Below are positions 32,773-40,402 of a stretch of DNA of 42,797 nucleotides, piece by piece (the first letter of the stretch is position 1; each line of letters opens with the position of its first letter). The stretch lies in NCBI RefSeq assembly GCF_009828745.1, contig NZ_WTSX01000017.1, positions 1-42,797 of the forward strand, given 5' to 3'. The DNA comes from Erysipelothrix anatis. GTDB taxonomy: Bacteria > Bacillota_I > Bacilli_A > Erysipelotrichales > Erysipelotrichaceae. The notes under the pieces are model-generated. The model saw only the letters and a list, made by a program, of their open reading frames with translations. It did not search any database and was not told where the DNA came from. Position numbers and translations under genes: made by a program.

Positions 32773-34111
32773 ATGTTCTATAGTAAATTTTCTTTGGTTC
32801 AATTGGGATGTTACGTGATTCGAGTAATTCTTCGACCGTGACAAATTTATAACCCTCAGCCGATAATTTTTCGAGCGCACACTTAGTTCCTTCAACAGTA
32901 CTTGAATACAGATCATGCATGAGAACAATTCCACCATCATGCGCATATTCCACAACTGTATCGCAAACTGATTTGCCATCTTTATAACGCCAGTCATTTG
33001 AATCAATTGACCAGTTAATAAATGTGACATTTGAATTTTCACGAACATACTCATTAGCATTCCCGTATGGTGGGCGGACCATGATTTGACCATCATATCC
33101 CGAAGCATCGCGGATTGCTTGCTCTGTACTCGCAATTTCTTGCTGGATTTGCTCTGGAGTCGCTTTATTCAAATTTGGATGTGAAAAAGTATGACTCGCT
33201 ATTTGATTTCCTGAATCAAGAATTTGTTTCACAATGTCTGGGTAACTTCCTACACGACTCCCCACTGTAAAGAATGTCGCTTTTCCATTATACGTTGCAA
33301 ACAAATCGATTAATGCCAAGGTATTATCACCATGTGGTCCATCATCGTATGTGAAAGCAATCAATTTCTCATTGCCATCGATTCCTTGATCAAGGTAGGC
33401 TGATGGAACATCGGCTGCAGTTTTATCAGTCTCAAACGGTGGTTCATCAAAGAAATGGGCAGACTCTTTTAAATCGTACTCGACCTTACGATCATTCGAA
33501 AACAGACACATTTTCTGATCGTTGAGCAGCCAATTTGTTTTCCCATCCAACGTCGATGATGCAATAACTTGATCACGCGGCATTACTGGTTCTAAAATCT
33601 TACGGTAGTCACTCATGACCTTTCGATCTGCTTTGTCAACGAGCAGATCTTTGGGACTTACTTCCGTATCTGAATTCATGTCAAAAACACGACTTTCCAC
33701 ATTGGTGAGTGCACCATCAAGTTGTTGGTAGAATGTAACACTCAAATATTTATCTTTATACGTCGATACCGCGTAGTCTTGGAGAAATTCGACATCGGTT
33801 CGTTCACTGTCGGTAAACACCTCTTGGTTTCGAGTTTGGGTATTTGTAAGCACATTGTCCACAAATGTATCTGCAGATTTGTATCCCGTCTTTGGATAAT
33901 GATACGCAAAATATCCTTGATCCATTGATTTTAAATCCTTAACTTGGGTTCCAATTTGCTTATTATCTGTATCCACATTCTTTAAATGACTTGGATATTT
34001 GGGAAACATACCACTTATAATATATATTCCTAAACCTACTACAAGTAGGATTGATAATGCAAAAGGAATCGCAAATTTATAATTAATTTTATAACGTCTT
34101 CGCTTTGCCAT
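32771..34111 (-). CDS. Membrane-anchored peptidoglycan/polysaccharide N-deacetylase (PgdA-like)
   Basis: This 446-residue protein has a basic N-terminus and one TM anchor (about 13-34), so the rest is extracellular. Residues about 60-220 resemble the DUF3298/RsiV-like region found before PgdA domains. The C-terminal NodB domain (about 248-435) has all five motifs: TYDDGP (D256, D257), SHTFSH (H307, H311), RPPYGN (346-351), DSNDWR (370-375) and IVLMHD (H399). Such enzymes remove acetyl groups from cell-wall GlcNAc and give lysozyme resistance, which matters for host-associated bacteria. GAGG lies upstream of the ATG. A hairpin in the upstream gap may be part of its leader. Confidence 0.88.
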   Translation of the reverse strand: MAKRRRYKINYKFAIPFALSILLVVGLGIYIISGMFPKYPSHLKNVDTDNKQIGTQVKDLKSMDQGYFAYHYPKTGYKSADTFVDNVLTNTQTRNQEVFTDSERTDVEFLQDYAVSTYKDKYLSVTFYQQLDGALTNVESRVFDMNSDTEVSPKDLLVDKADRKVMSDYRKILEPVMPRDQVIASSTLDGKTNWLLNDQKMCLFSNDRKVEYDLKESAHFFDEPPFETDKTAADVPSAYLDQGIDGNEKLIAFTYDDGPHGDNTLALIDLFATYNGKATFFTVGSRVGSYPDIVKQILDSGNQIASHTFSHPNLNKATPEQIQQEIASTEQAIRDASGYDGQIMVRPPYGNANEYVRENSNVTFINWSIDSNDWRYKDGKSVCDTVVEYAHDGGIVLMHDLYSSTVEGTKCALEKLSAEGYKFVTVEELLESRNIPIEPKKIYYRT

Positions 34112-34306
34112 TTATCTTTACCTCTTCTTAATAATCCTATCACACTCATCGTTTAAATCTAACCCCTTCCAATTGATTATCTTTTGAAATTTTCGGGAGT
34201 TCACCATCATTTCATGAACTCTTCCGGTAGTGTTAGGTTTCTTCACATTATCTTTACAATATAGTCAAATACCAAAATTACACATAATGTTATCGATGGT
34301 AATTGG
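34112..34306. promoter_or_regulatory. Non-coding gap upstream of the deacetylase, with a hairpin
   Basis: No gene is seen. GAGTTCA (34197-34203) and TGAACTC (34215-34221) form a 7-bp stem, extendable by CGG/CCG with a bulge. On the minus strand there is no T-run after it, so it is not a terminator. It may lie in the 5' leader of the deacetylase mRNA. No convincing -35/-10 pair was found for that gene. Confidence 0.35.
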
Positions 34307-34335
34307 TTGATTTTTTATTTACAAAAAGGTATTAT
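34307..34335 (+). promoter_or_regulatory. Promoter of the candidate small RNA
   Basis: TTGATT (34307-34312), exactly 17 bp, TATTAT (34330-34335). The predicted start at about 34339-34342 falls at the base of the first hairpin of the RNA. Confidence 0.65.
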
Positions 34336-34338
34336 GTT

Positions 34339-34484
34339 AGTAACAACTTCAAATAATAGATAAGTTGTTACTGCATCCGTCGTAGATGACTTCATAATTT
34401 CCTTCTTAACCACTTATGAAGACCACTACGATGTTACGCACTATCTCTCTTAAAAGAAATGGGTTCCCGTCCATTTCTTTTTTT
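34339..34484 (+). ncRNA. Candidate structured small RNA or mutY leader (about 145 nt)
   Basis: The span has a promoter at its head, a terminator at its tail and no convincing reading frame. Hairpin 1 is a perfect 11-bp stem, AGTAACAACTT (34339-34349) with AAGTTGTTACT (34362-34372). Hairpin 2 pairs 34378-34385 with 34426-34433 and CTTCATAA (34390-34397) with TTATGAAG (34414-34421), around a 4x4 internal loop. Its 16-nt apical loop (34398-34413) holds TTTCCTTCTT, complementary to Shine-Dalgarno-like AAGAAGGAAA. Hairpin 3 is the terminator, AAAAGAAATGG (34452-34462) with CCATTTCTTTT (34471-34481). I do not recognise it as a known RNA family. It could be a trans-acting sRNA or an attenuator before mutY. 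Confidence 0.6.
34452..34484 (+). terminator. Intrinsic terminator of the candidate small RNA
   Basis: An 11-bp stem (34452-34462 with 34471-34481) is followed by T-runs to 34484. It stands 44 bp before the mutY start. Confidence 0.85.
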
Positions 34485-34528
34485 GCGTTCAAATACCCAA
34501 AGTCGCGAATATGGGCTATACTATACGC

Positions 34529-35515
34529 ATGACATTTACAGATAGATTAATAACATGGTATCGCGCAAATAAACGAGACTTACCGTTTCGTCGTGAGCGT
34601 GATCCCTATAAAATTTGGGTCAGTGAAATCATGGCTCAACAAACACAAATTGCAACGATGCTCCCTTACTATGAAAAATGGGTTGCGAAGTATCCAACTG
34701 TTCAAGCTTTAGCAGCAGCTGATATTGATGAAATTCTCAAAATGTGGGAGGGATTGGGTTATTACCGCCGTGCTCGTAACTTACATGCCGGGGCACAGTT
34801 TGTTGTGGAACATTTTGACGGTGTTCTGCCCGCGGATAAACAGGCACTTATGAGTATTCCTGGCATTGGTGACTACACTTCTAGTGCGATTGCCTCAATT
34901 GCTTTTAGTTTGCCGGAAATAGTGATTGACGGTAACGTCAAGCGTGTCATGGCACGATATCTTAATTATACCGAGAACGTAAATGCACGAGCAGCCCATA
35001 AGGTCTTTGATGCGTTTCTTAAAGAAGAGCTTATTAAGGATGGTGCGGATCCTAACGAATTCAATCAAGCATTAATGGAGTTAGGGGCCCTTGTATGTAC
35101 TCCTAGTAACATAAACTGCGAAGGGTGTCCTTTTGAGGAAATGTGCGCTTGTTGGCGTGGAGAAGTCGTGGGTCAGGTTCCCTTTATACCCAAAAGCAAA
35201 CCTGTGAAAGCGTATGATAAATCAGTCTTTATCCTCGTTAAAGATGGAAAATTGCTTATTTCGAATGAGCACGATGATGGTTTAATGGAAGGTCTCTTCC
35301 GTTTACCACAAATTGATGGTCACCAAGATTTGAAACCTGTCACAACTCTTGTCCATAAGTTTTCTCATTTGCATTGGAATATTGAAGCTTATCACGTTGA
35401 TTCGTTAGACATTGGAGATCACAATTGGTTCTTTGTGCCTCTTCAAGAAATTGTGGACACTTATCCTCTCGTGACGGCTCATCGCAAGATTCTCCAAAAT
35501 CAGAAGATATTATAA
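34529..35515 (+). CDS. mutY: A/G-specific adenine DNA glycosylase
   Basis: This 328-residue repair enzyme removes adenine mispaired with 8-oxoguanine. It has E33 (VSEIMAQQTQ), the helix-hairpin-helix SIPGIGDYTSSAIAS (109-123), catalytic D134 (IDGNVKRVMAR) and a [4Fe-4S] site C190-x6-C197-x2-C200-x5-C206. The C-terminal NUDT1-like domain (about 220-328) that recognises 8-oxoG is present but short, with FSHLHWNIEAYHV. The start at 34529 (MTFTDRLITWYR) fits the family better than the ATG at 34511. Neither start has a clear SD, so initiation may be leaderless or weak. It lies 44 bp behind the candidate small RNA. Confidence 0.93.
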   Translation: MTFTDRLITWYRANKRDLPFRRERDPYKIWVSEIMAQQTQIATMLPYYEKWVAKYPTVQALAAADIDEILKMWEGLGYYRRARNLHAGAQFVVEHFDGVLPADKQALMSIPGIGDYTSSAIASIAFSLPEIVIDGNVKRVMARYLNYTENVNARAAHKVFDAFLKEELIKDGADPNEFNQALMELGALVCTPSNINCEGCPFEEMCACWRGEVVGQVPFIPKSKPVKAYDKSVFILVKDGKLLISNEHDDGLMEGLFRLPQIDGHQDLKPVTTLVHKFSHLHWNIEAYHVDSLDIGDHNWFFVPLQEIVDTYPLVTAHRKILQNQKIL

Positions 35516-35543
35516 AAAGAGTTCACCATTGGTGAACTCTTTT
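35515..35543. terminator. Intrinsic terminator of mutY
   Basis: AAAAGAGTTCACC (35515-35527) and GGTGAACTCTTTT (35531-35543), a 13-bp perfect stem with a 3-nt loop. It is shared with the convergent phosphatase gene. Confidence 0.88.
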
Positions 35544-36356
35544 CTAAATTATTTTTAACGTTTCAAGGGCATAGGCTATTCCCGATTCATCGTTTGAACG
35601 GGTCACAAAATGGGCCATATCTTTAACTGCATCGACTGCATTCCCCATTGCGACAGCATGGCCAACATAGGATAAGAACGATTTATCGTTATGACCATCG
35701 CCAAACCCAATCATCGCATCAGGATGGTATCCTAAAGGTTCTAATGCTTGCGCTAGTGCATTTCCTTTATCAATCCCTTGCGCTGTATACTCAAGGTAAA
35801 ATGGCGCGGAGAAAACACAATTGAGTTTTCCTGAAAATGGTGCAATAAGGGCGTCGTGGTGTTCCTGAAGATACTCAGGTGTAGCACTCACCAAAACTTT
35901 ACTAAGGGTAAATGTTGCGGCTTCACGTAAATCTTTAATGGGTTTGAGCTTCAGATAGCACATTTCTGCTTCGTGTTGAACCATATAACCATCTTCATTA
36001 TTCGTATACAAGAATGTCCCGTCATCAAACATCATACTGACGTCAAATTGTTCCAGGTGATCAATAATTGAAAGCACTTCTTCATGAGATAGTGGTTGAT
36101 GAAAGAGAACTTCATCCGTTGCTGGATTTAAAACCTTGCTACCATTATAAGAAACAATCATGCCACCAAAGTTTGCAAGATCGAGTTCGGCTGCAAGTGG
36201 AAGCATACCGCTTGTCGGTCTTCCCGACGCTAAAACAACACGCGTTCCCTTTTGTTGAGCCTTAATCAAAGCTTTTTTTGTAGTCTCATCCAGTGTTCCA
36301 TCGGACGAAATTAGTGTACCATCAATATCTGTAACGATTATTTTAATATGTTCCAT
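35544..36356 (-). CDS. Cof-type HAD phosphatase (HAD-IIB)
   Basis: This 270-residue cytoplasmic phosphatase has motif I VTDIDGTLIS (D10, D12), motif II VVLASGRP, a type-IIB cap at about 85-190, motif III lysine in GIDKGNAL and motif IV MIGFGDGHNDKSFL. The Cof/YidA/YwpJ families dephosphorylate sugar phosphates, flavin precursors or pyridoxal phosphate; the substrate is not identifiable here. GGAGG lies 4-5 nt before the ATG. It is monocistronic and convergent with mutY. Confidence 0.88.
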   Translation of the reverse strand: MEHIKIIVTDIDGTLISSDGTLDETTKKALIKAQQKGTRVVLASGRPTSGMLPLAAELDLANFGGMIVSYNGSKVLNPATDEVLFHQPLSHEEVLSIIDHLEQFDVSMMFDDGTFLYTNNEDGYMVQHEAEMCYLKLKPIKDLREAATFTLSKVLVSATPEYLQEHHDALIAPFSGKLNCVFSAPFYLEYTAQGIDKGNALAQALEPLGYHPDAMIGFGDGHNDKSFLSYVGHAVAMGNAVDAVKDMAHFVTRSNDESGIAYALETLKII

Positions 36357-36400
36357 AGATCCTCCACATAATGCATCTATTATAGCTTATTTTGCATATA

Positions 36401-36426
36401 AAAAAAATCATGGTTTCCCATGATTA
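36401..36426 (-). terminator. Intrinsic terminator of the 150-residue membrane protein gene
   Basis: AATCATGG (36407-36414) and CCATGATT (36419-36426). On the minus strand a T-run follows. It overlaps the stop codon. Confidence 0.82.
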
Positions 36427-36876
36427 TTTACTTGATAAATATGTCAGCAAATAGGTTCCACTCAAACCTAGGGACCCAACACCTAAGGCAAGAAGGCCCC
36501 ACTTTGATGCTTCTTGTGTAACGCCTGTTAATGCATAATATGTTAGCAGAACGCCGAACAATGCATACAAACCAATATTCATCATCAATGCTTGTGGTTT
36601 TAGATTATCATTCATCACAAAACGTTCTTTTGGTACAATCGTAAGCCCTTGTAAAAAACGTTTACGATAAATGATTTCCATTATAATGAGTGTCGCAAGA
36701 CCGAACACCATGGATGCAGGTGTATCAAAAAACAGGCCATTCACAACAACTGCAAGTGCTAAAGTAATTGCAAAACGGCTCTGAAATACCTTTGCAAGTG
36801 CCTCTTTATCTTTGGGGACAAGATATACATTCTTATTAAAAAAATCAATAAACATAGTTTCTTCTGTTTTTGCCAT
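36424..36876 (-). CDS. Membrane protein of unknown function, four TM segments
   Basis: This 150-residue protein has a soluble N-terminus (about 1-30), two close hydrophobic segments (about 33-50 and 53-68), a basic loop (RKRFLQGLTIVPKERFV) and two C-terminal TM segments (about 95-115 and 125-146). The family is not recognised. GGAG lies upstream of the ATG at a slightly long spacing. It is divergent from agaS; nothing else links the two. Confidence 0.6.
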   Translation of the reverse strand: MAKTEETMFIDFFNKNVYLVPKDKEALAKVFQSRFAITLALAVVVNGLFFDTPASMVFGLATLIIMEIIYRKRFLQGLTIVPKERFVMNDNLKPQALMMNIGLYALFGVLLTYYALTGVTQEASKWGLLALGVGSLGLSGTYLLTYLSSK

Positions 36877-36971
36877 TCGATGATTCTCCGTCTCTATATA
36901 CCTATTCTACCTTATATTTTATAGTGTAGCACCAATTCATTTGTCTTTTTCAGTTTGCTTTTTGCATCTTT

Positions 36972-37011
36972 AACCAATTTGGTTGAGGCACACCCTTTCC
37001 AATCCTATAAT
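36972..37011 (+). promoter_or_regulatory. Promoter and operator-like palindrome of the agaS operon
   Basis: TTGAGG (36983-36988), 17 bp, TATAAT (37006-37011). The 13-bp perfect palindrome AACCAA-T-TTGGTT (36972-36984) overlaps the -35. A TTTGCA (36961-36966), the reverse complement of the TGCAAA repeats before the EIIB gene, lies just upstream. Confidence 0.65.
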
Positions 37012-37048
37012 GAAGATGATAAAAAATATAAGAAACGGAGATTTGTAT

Positions 37049-38224
37049 ATGTTTAAACAAGATAAAGCCCACTGGGAAGCACTTGCTGGTTTCCACACGG
37101 CAAATGAAATTGCACAACAACCTGAAACATGGTTGAAGACTTTGGACATCGTAACTTCAAAACGTTCTGATATTGAAGCGTTCATCAACCAAGTTACAGG
37201 CCAAGAAGATTTTGATGTTATTTTTACAGGAGCTGGAACTAGTGAATTTGTTGGAAACTCACTTGCACCAATCCTTCAAGCAGCGTATGGACGCAACTTT
37301 AAATCAGTTGCAACTACAAACATTGTAGTTACTCCTGAAGTCTATGTTCACCCAACACGCCCTACATTACTTGTATCATTTGGACGTTCAGGAAACTCAC
37401 CAGAATCCATTGCCGCAGTTGATGTTGTGAACGAAGTCAACAAGAATGCAAAACACTTAGTCATTACATGTAACCATGAAGGTAAATTAGCGTTACGTGA
37501 TGACGAAAACATCTACTCAATCAAACTACCAAAAGAAACAAATGACCAATCATTTGCTATGACAAGCAGCTTCTCAAATATGTTCCTTGCAGCTTACCTA
37601 TCATTCAACATTGATAAATTAGAGAGCTACACAGATGCAGTCAAAGAAGTTGTCCGTGTTGGAAAACATATCGAATCCGATCGTTTCCAAATTGTTAAAG
37701 ATACAGTTGATAGCTTTGATTTTGACCGTATCGTTTATCTTGGAGATGCAGACCTTAACGGTTTTGCCCAAGAGAGTGCATTAAAAATGTTAGAACTTAC
37801 AGCTGGTGAAACAGTAACAATGCATAACTCACCACTTGGTTTCCGTCATGGACCTAAATCAATTGTCAACAACAAAACTTTAACTGTTATCTACATGAAA
37901 GAAGCAGAATATGTTCGTAAATATCAAATCGACTTAATTCGCGAAATGAGCGGACAACGTGCAGGCAACAAAATTATGGTTGTCGATACACGCCACGATT
38001 CACAAATTAAAGACTTAGTTGATGTCTACGAAGTCATCGAATATAATGAAACTATGAATATGGACCTTGTTGGTTTAAATATGGTGATGTATGCTCAAAT
38101 CTTCTCACTGTACCAATCAATCAAGTTGAATAAATCACCAGACAATCCATGGCCATCAGGACTTGTAAACCGTGTTGTTCAAGGGGTTATCATTTATCCA
38201 TATCATAATGGAGGCGCAAAATAA
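37049..38224 (+). CDS. agaS: SIS-domain amino-sugar-phosphate isomerase/deaminase (AgaS-like)
   Basis: This 391-residue cytoplasmic protein has two SIS sugar-phosphate-binding domains (about 45-190 and 210-350). Landmarks are FTGAGTSEFVGNSLAP, SFGRSGNSPES, ALKMLELTAGETVTMHNSPL and FRHGPKSIVNN. AgaS proteins convert galactosamine-6-phosphate to tagatose-6-phosphate with ammonia release. The neighbouring mannose-family PTS genes fit uptake of galactosamine, N-acetylgalactosamine or a related amino sugar. The ATG at 37049 has GGAG at 8 nt spacing; the longer in-frame start runs through the promoter. Its stop shares one base with the start of the EIIA gene (TAATG). No aga deacetylase or tagatose kinase gene is seen in the window. 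Confidence 0.88.
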   Translation: MFKQDKAHWEALAGFHTANEIAQQPETWLKTLDIVTSKRSDIEAFINQVTGQEDFDVIFTGAGTSEFVGNSLAPILQAAYGRNFKSVATTNIVVTPEVYVHPTRPTLLVSFGRSGNSPESIAAVDVVNEVNKNAKHLVITCNHEGKLALRDDENIYSIKLPKETNDQSFAMTSSFSNMFLAAYLSFNIDKLESYTDAVKEVVRVGKHIESDRFQIVKDTVDSFDFDRIVYLGDADLNGFAQESALKMLELTAGETVTMHNSPLGFRHGPKSIVNNKTLTVIYMKEAEYVRKYQIDLIREMSGQRAGNKIMVVDTRHDSQIKDLVDVYEVIEYNETMNMDLVGLNMVMYAQIFSLYQSIKLNKSPDNPWPSGLVNRVVQGVIIYPYHNGGAK

Positions 38225-38658
38225 TGATCGGTATCGTTGTAACAGGACACGGCGAATTTGCTTCTGGTTTAACATCAGCAGTCGAACTCATCGCTGGACG
38301 TCAAGAACAATATGAGGTTGTAACATTCAACCAAGATAAAACACCGGAAACTTTATCTGAAGACTTAAAGGCAGCAATCGAACGTGTTAATACAGGCGAA
38401 GGTGTCTTAGTGTTCACAGATTTAAAAGGTGGAACACCGTTTAAAGAATCAGCAATGTTATCTGCTTCATTCAGTAACATTGAAGTTTTAACAGGAACAA
38501 ACTTAGCGATGTTGTTAGAAGCAAGTTTAATGCGAATGGGTGATGTTGAAGTTCAAGCATTTTCACGTTCATTAGTTGAAACTGGCGCATCACAAGTAGA
38601 TTTCTTTGAATTAGTTTTAGAGACATCAGAAGATGATTTTGATGGAGATGGTATCTAG
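38224..38658 (+). CDS. PTS EIIA, mannose/N-acetylgalactosamine family
   Basis: This 144-residue soluble phosphocarrier has the phosphorylated H9 in IVVTGHGEFASGL and the FTDLKGGTPFKES segment typical of EIIA-Man. It receives phosphate from HPr and hands it to the EIIB encoded 1.7 kb downstream. It starts on the last base of the agaS stop, with GGAGG 9 nt before. It is separated from its EIIB, EIIC and EIID partners by yajC and the oppositely oriented AraC gene. The C-terminal tail is unusually acidic (ETSEDDFDGDG). Confidence 0.92.
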   Translation: MIGIVVTGHGEFASGLTSAVELIAGRQEQYEVVTFNQDKTPETLSEDLKAAIERVNTGEGVLVFTDLKGGTPFKESAMLSASFSNIEVLTGTNLAMLLEASLMRMGDVEVQAFSRSLVETGASQVDFFELVLETSEDDFDGDGI

Positions 38659-38669
38659 GGAGGCTAACT

Positions 38670-38960
38670 ATGACACCAATGTCAGTAGTTTTATATTCAA
38701 GCTTAACTGTTGGAGTGCTCTTAGTTTCATTCGCAATCATTTACTATATTACAACTGCGCGTAAGATTAAGCAGCAACACAGCCGTATGCCTGATATTCT
38801 TAATGAATTGAAACCAGGGGTAGAGATTGTATTCGCTGGTGGATTCGTCGGAAAACTTGTAAGTACCGATGATGAAAAAATCTTTGCAAAAGTACGCCTC
38901 AGTGATAACACTGTAGTCGAAATTGCAATGTATAGCATTACCAATATTTTAGATCGTTAA
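38670..38960 (+). CDS. YajC-family membrane protein in the PTS operon
   Basis: This 96-residue protein has one TM helix (about 5-27), then a basic segment and a soluble YajC-like domain (LNELKPGVEIVFAGGFVGKL, then VRLSDNTVVEIAMYSI). YajC is an accessory subunit of the Sec translocon. Second copies sit inside mannose-family PTS operons of streptococci and relatives, and this looks like such a copy. Whether it helps insert the EIIC/EIID membrane subunits is unproven. GGAGG lies 6 nt before the ATG. A terminator follows, closing the agaS-EIIA-yajC unit. Confidence 0.85.
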   Translation: MTPMSVVLYSSLTVGVLLVSFAIIYYITTARKIKQQHSRMPDILNELKPGVEIVFAGGFVGKLVSTDDEKIFAKVRLSDNTVVEIAMYSITNILDR

Positions 38961-38961
38961 T

Positions 38962-38996
38962 AAAAAAGCTGGAGTCTTCACGACTTCAGCTTTTTT
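38962..38996. terminator. Bidirectional terminator between yajC and the AraC gene
   Basis: The stem pairs 38962-38976 (AAAAAAGCTGGAGTC) with 38982-38996 (GACTTCAGCTTTTTT) around a 5-nt loop, with one mismatch-like position. It ends both convergent transcripts. Confidence 0.88.
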
Positions 38997-40209
38997 TGTG
39001 CTCTGATTTATTTTCTTCTGTAATTGATTCAATGGATTCTTTGTATATCGATTGTGAGAATTCACTAGGTGCTAATCCAAAACGTTTTTTGAATTTACGT
39101 GAGAAGTAGTGGATTGAACTAAACCCAAGCTTTAACGCAATTTCTGTAATTGGATAGCGTTCTTCTAAGATCATGTGTTGGGCTTTCGCCATTTTCAATT
39201 CATTAATATACTGCTTCGGCGGCATATTGAGATTTTTCTTAAAAATACCCTGTAAGGTTGAACGGCTAATTGAAAACTGATCGCAGATGTCTTCCACCGA
39301 GATGGGTTCAAAAATATTATTATGAATGTAAGTACTAATTTCATTCATTAACTCATTTTCAAAGTTTTCTTGAATTGGATTGTTTGTCGTAACTTTTGTT
39401 TGATCTTGATTCTCAAGTTGGATCAAAAGAATGACTAATTCTTGAAGATATGAAACCATGAGATCACGCGAGTATGGTACGTTATGCGACTCCATAATGG
39501 TCGAGTGGCGAATGAATTTATCCGTCAATTGATACAACTCCGGAGTACAGTCAATGATTCGATCTTTAAGATGTGCCATATCCTTCGTGCGAATGTTCAT
39601 ATCAAACATAATGGTGAGGTATGATGACGATTTATCACCTCGAATATATTGTTTATGAAATTGTCCTGGAAAATAAAGCATGATTTGTTGACTGGATAGG
39701 ATATGTTCAACACCATCCACTTCAACCCCTAACTCTCCCGTATCCACATACGTTAATTCCCAGAAATAATGGGATTCGCCATCAAAGTGATAGTCCTTCC
39801 CTTTTACACTATAATAATATGAATAAATGTCGGTAACAGCAAATTTTGGACGAATCGGCTCATACGCCAACTGGTTGGGTAAATCGATCCGTTTCAACTC
39901 TTGAGCCATCGGTGTTTGATATGAGAAATCCACAACAACGCTTTGTGTTAATGGAATGACTGTATAAGGTGTATTCTCTTTCAGCATAATTGGACGGTGG
40001 ATAACAAATTGTTCGCGGCTTCCAAACTCTTCTTGAACTACCAAAATCGCAATTCCTTCTAATAACTCAATACGAATTGGCACTTCACTTACTTCTAGAT
40101 AGTCTGGATTTTTTCCTTCAATAATCCTACGATGTGATACATATTCTGACGGCTCTTCAGCAATCGAACCAAATTTAAGAAACTGTGGACTTGTTGTCTT
40201 TAAATACAT
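38986..40209 (-). CDS. AraC/XylS-family transcriptional regulator
   Basis: This 407-residue regulator has an N-terminal cupin-like sensing region with HYFWELTYVDTGELGVEVDG and YFPGQFHKQYI (about residues 145-195). Its C-terminal AraC DNA-binding domain (about 300-395) has two helix-turn-helix units: SVEDICDQFSISRSTLQGIF and ITEIALKLGFSSIHYFSRKF. Such proteins usually activate sugar-use genes in response to a sugar. It is divergent from the EIIB-EIIC-EIID operon, whose upstream region has paired TGCAAA repeats, and convergent with the agaS operon, so it is the likely regulator of the locus. AGGTAGG lies before the ATG. The N-terminal region of about 130 residues before the cupin is not recognised. 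Confidence 0.9.
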   Translation of the reverse strand: MYLKTTSPQFLKFGSIAEEPSEYVSHRRIIEGKNPDYLEVSEVPIRIELLEGIAILVVQEEFGSREQFVIHRPIMLKENTPYTVIPLTQSVVVDFSYQTPMAQELKRIDLPNQLAYEPIRPKFAVTDIYSYYYSVKGKDYHFDGESHYFWELTYVDTGELGVEVDGVEHILSSQQIMLYFPGQFHKQYIRGDKSSSYLTIMFDMNIRTKDMAHLKDRIIDCTPELYQLTDKFIRHSTIMESHNVPYSRDLMVSYLQELVILLIQLENQDQTKVTTNNPIQENFENELMNEISTYIHNNIFEPISVEDICDQFSISRSTLQGIFKKNLNMPPKQYINELKMAKAQHMILEERYPITEIALKLGFSSIHYFSRKFKKRFGLAPSEFSQSIYKESIESITEENKSEHKKS

Positions 40210-40295
40210 AATTCACCTACCTAAACTTCTCTCTATGCCTCTATTATACAACATTGTGCTTTTTCATTAAATAATTACCGCCGATTAATCAAAAG

Positions 40296-40370
40296 TGCAA
40301 AGGATATGTAAAATAATGCAAATAAAAATGTACCTATCTATTGTAATATTACACTATAAGAGCGCTTACA
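40296..40370 (+). promoter_or_regulatory. AraC-type direct repeats, weak promoter and cre-like site before the EIIB gene
   Basis: TGCAAA occurs twice (40296-40301 and 40317-40322), exactly 21 bp apart, the two-helical-turn spacing of AraC half-sites. A TATAAG (40355-40360) serves as -10 with no good -35, as expected for an activated promoter. TAAGAGCGCTTACA (40357-40370) reads TGTAAGCGCTCTTA on the other strand, close to the CcpA cre consensus with about two mismatches. It covers the start point, so it should repress. Confidence 0.65.
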
Positions 40371-40402
40371 TCTCTTATGGGTATGAAAGGAGAGCATGAA
40401 TT

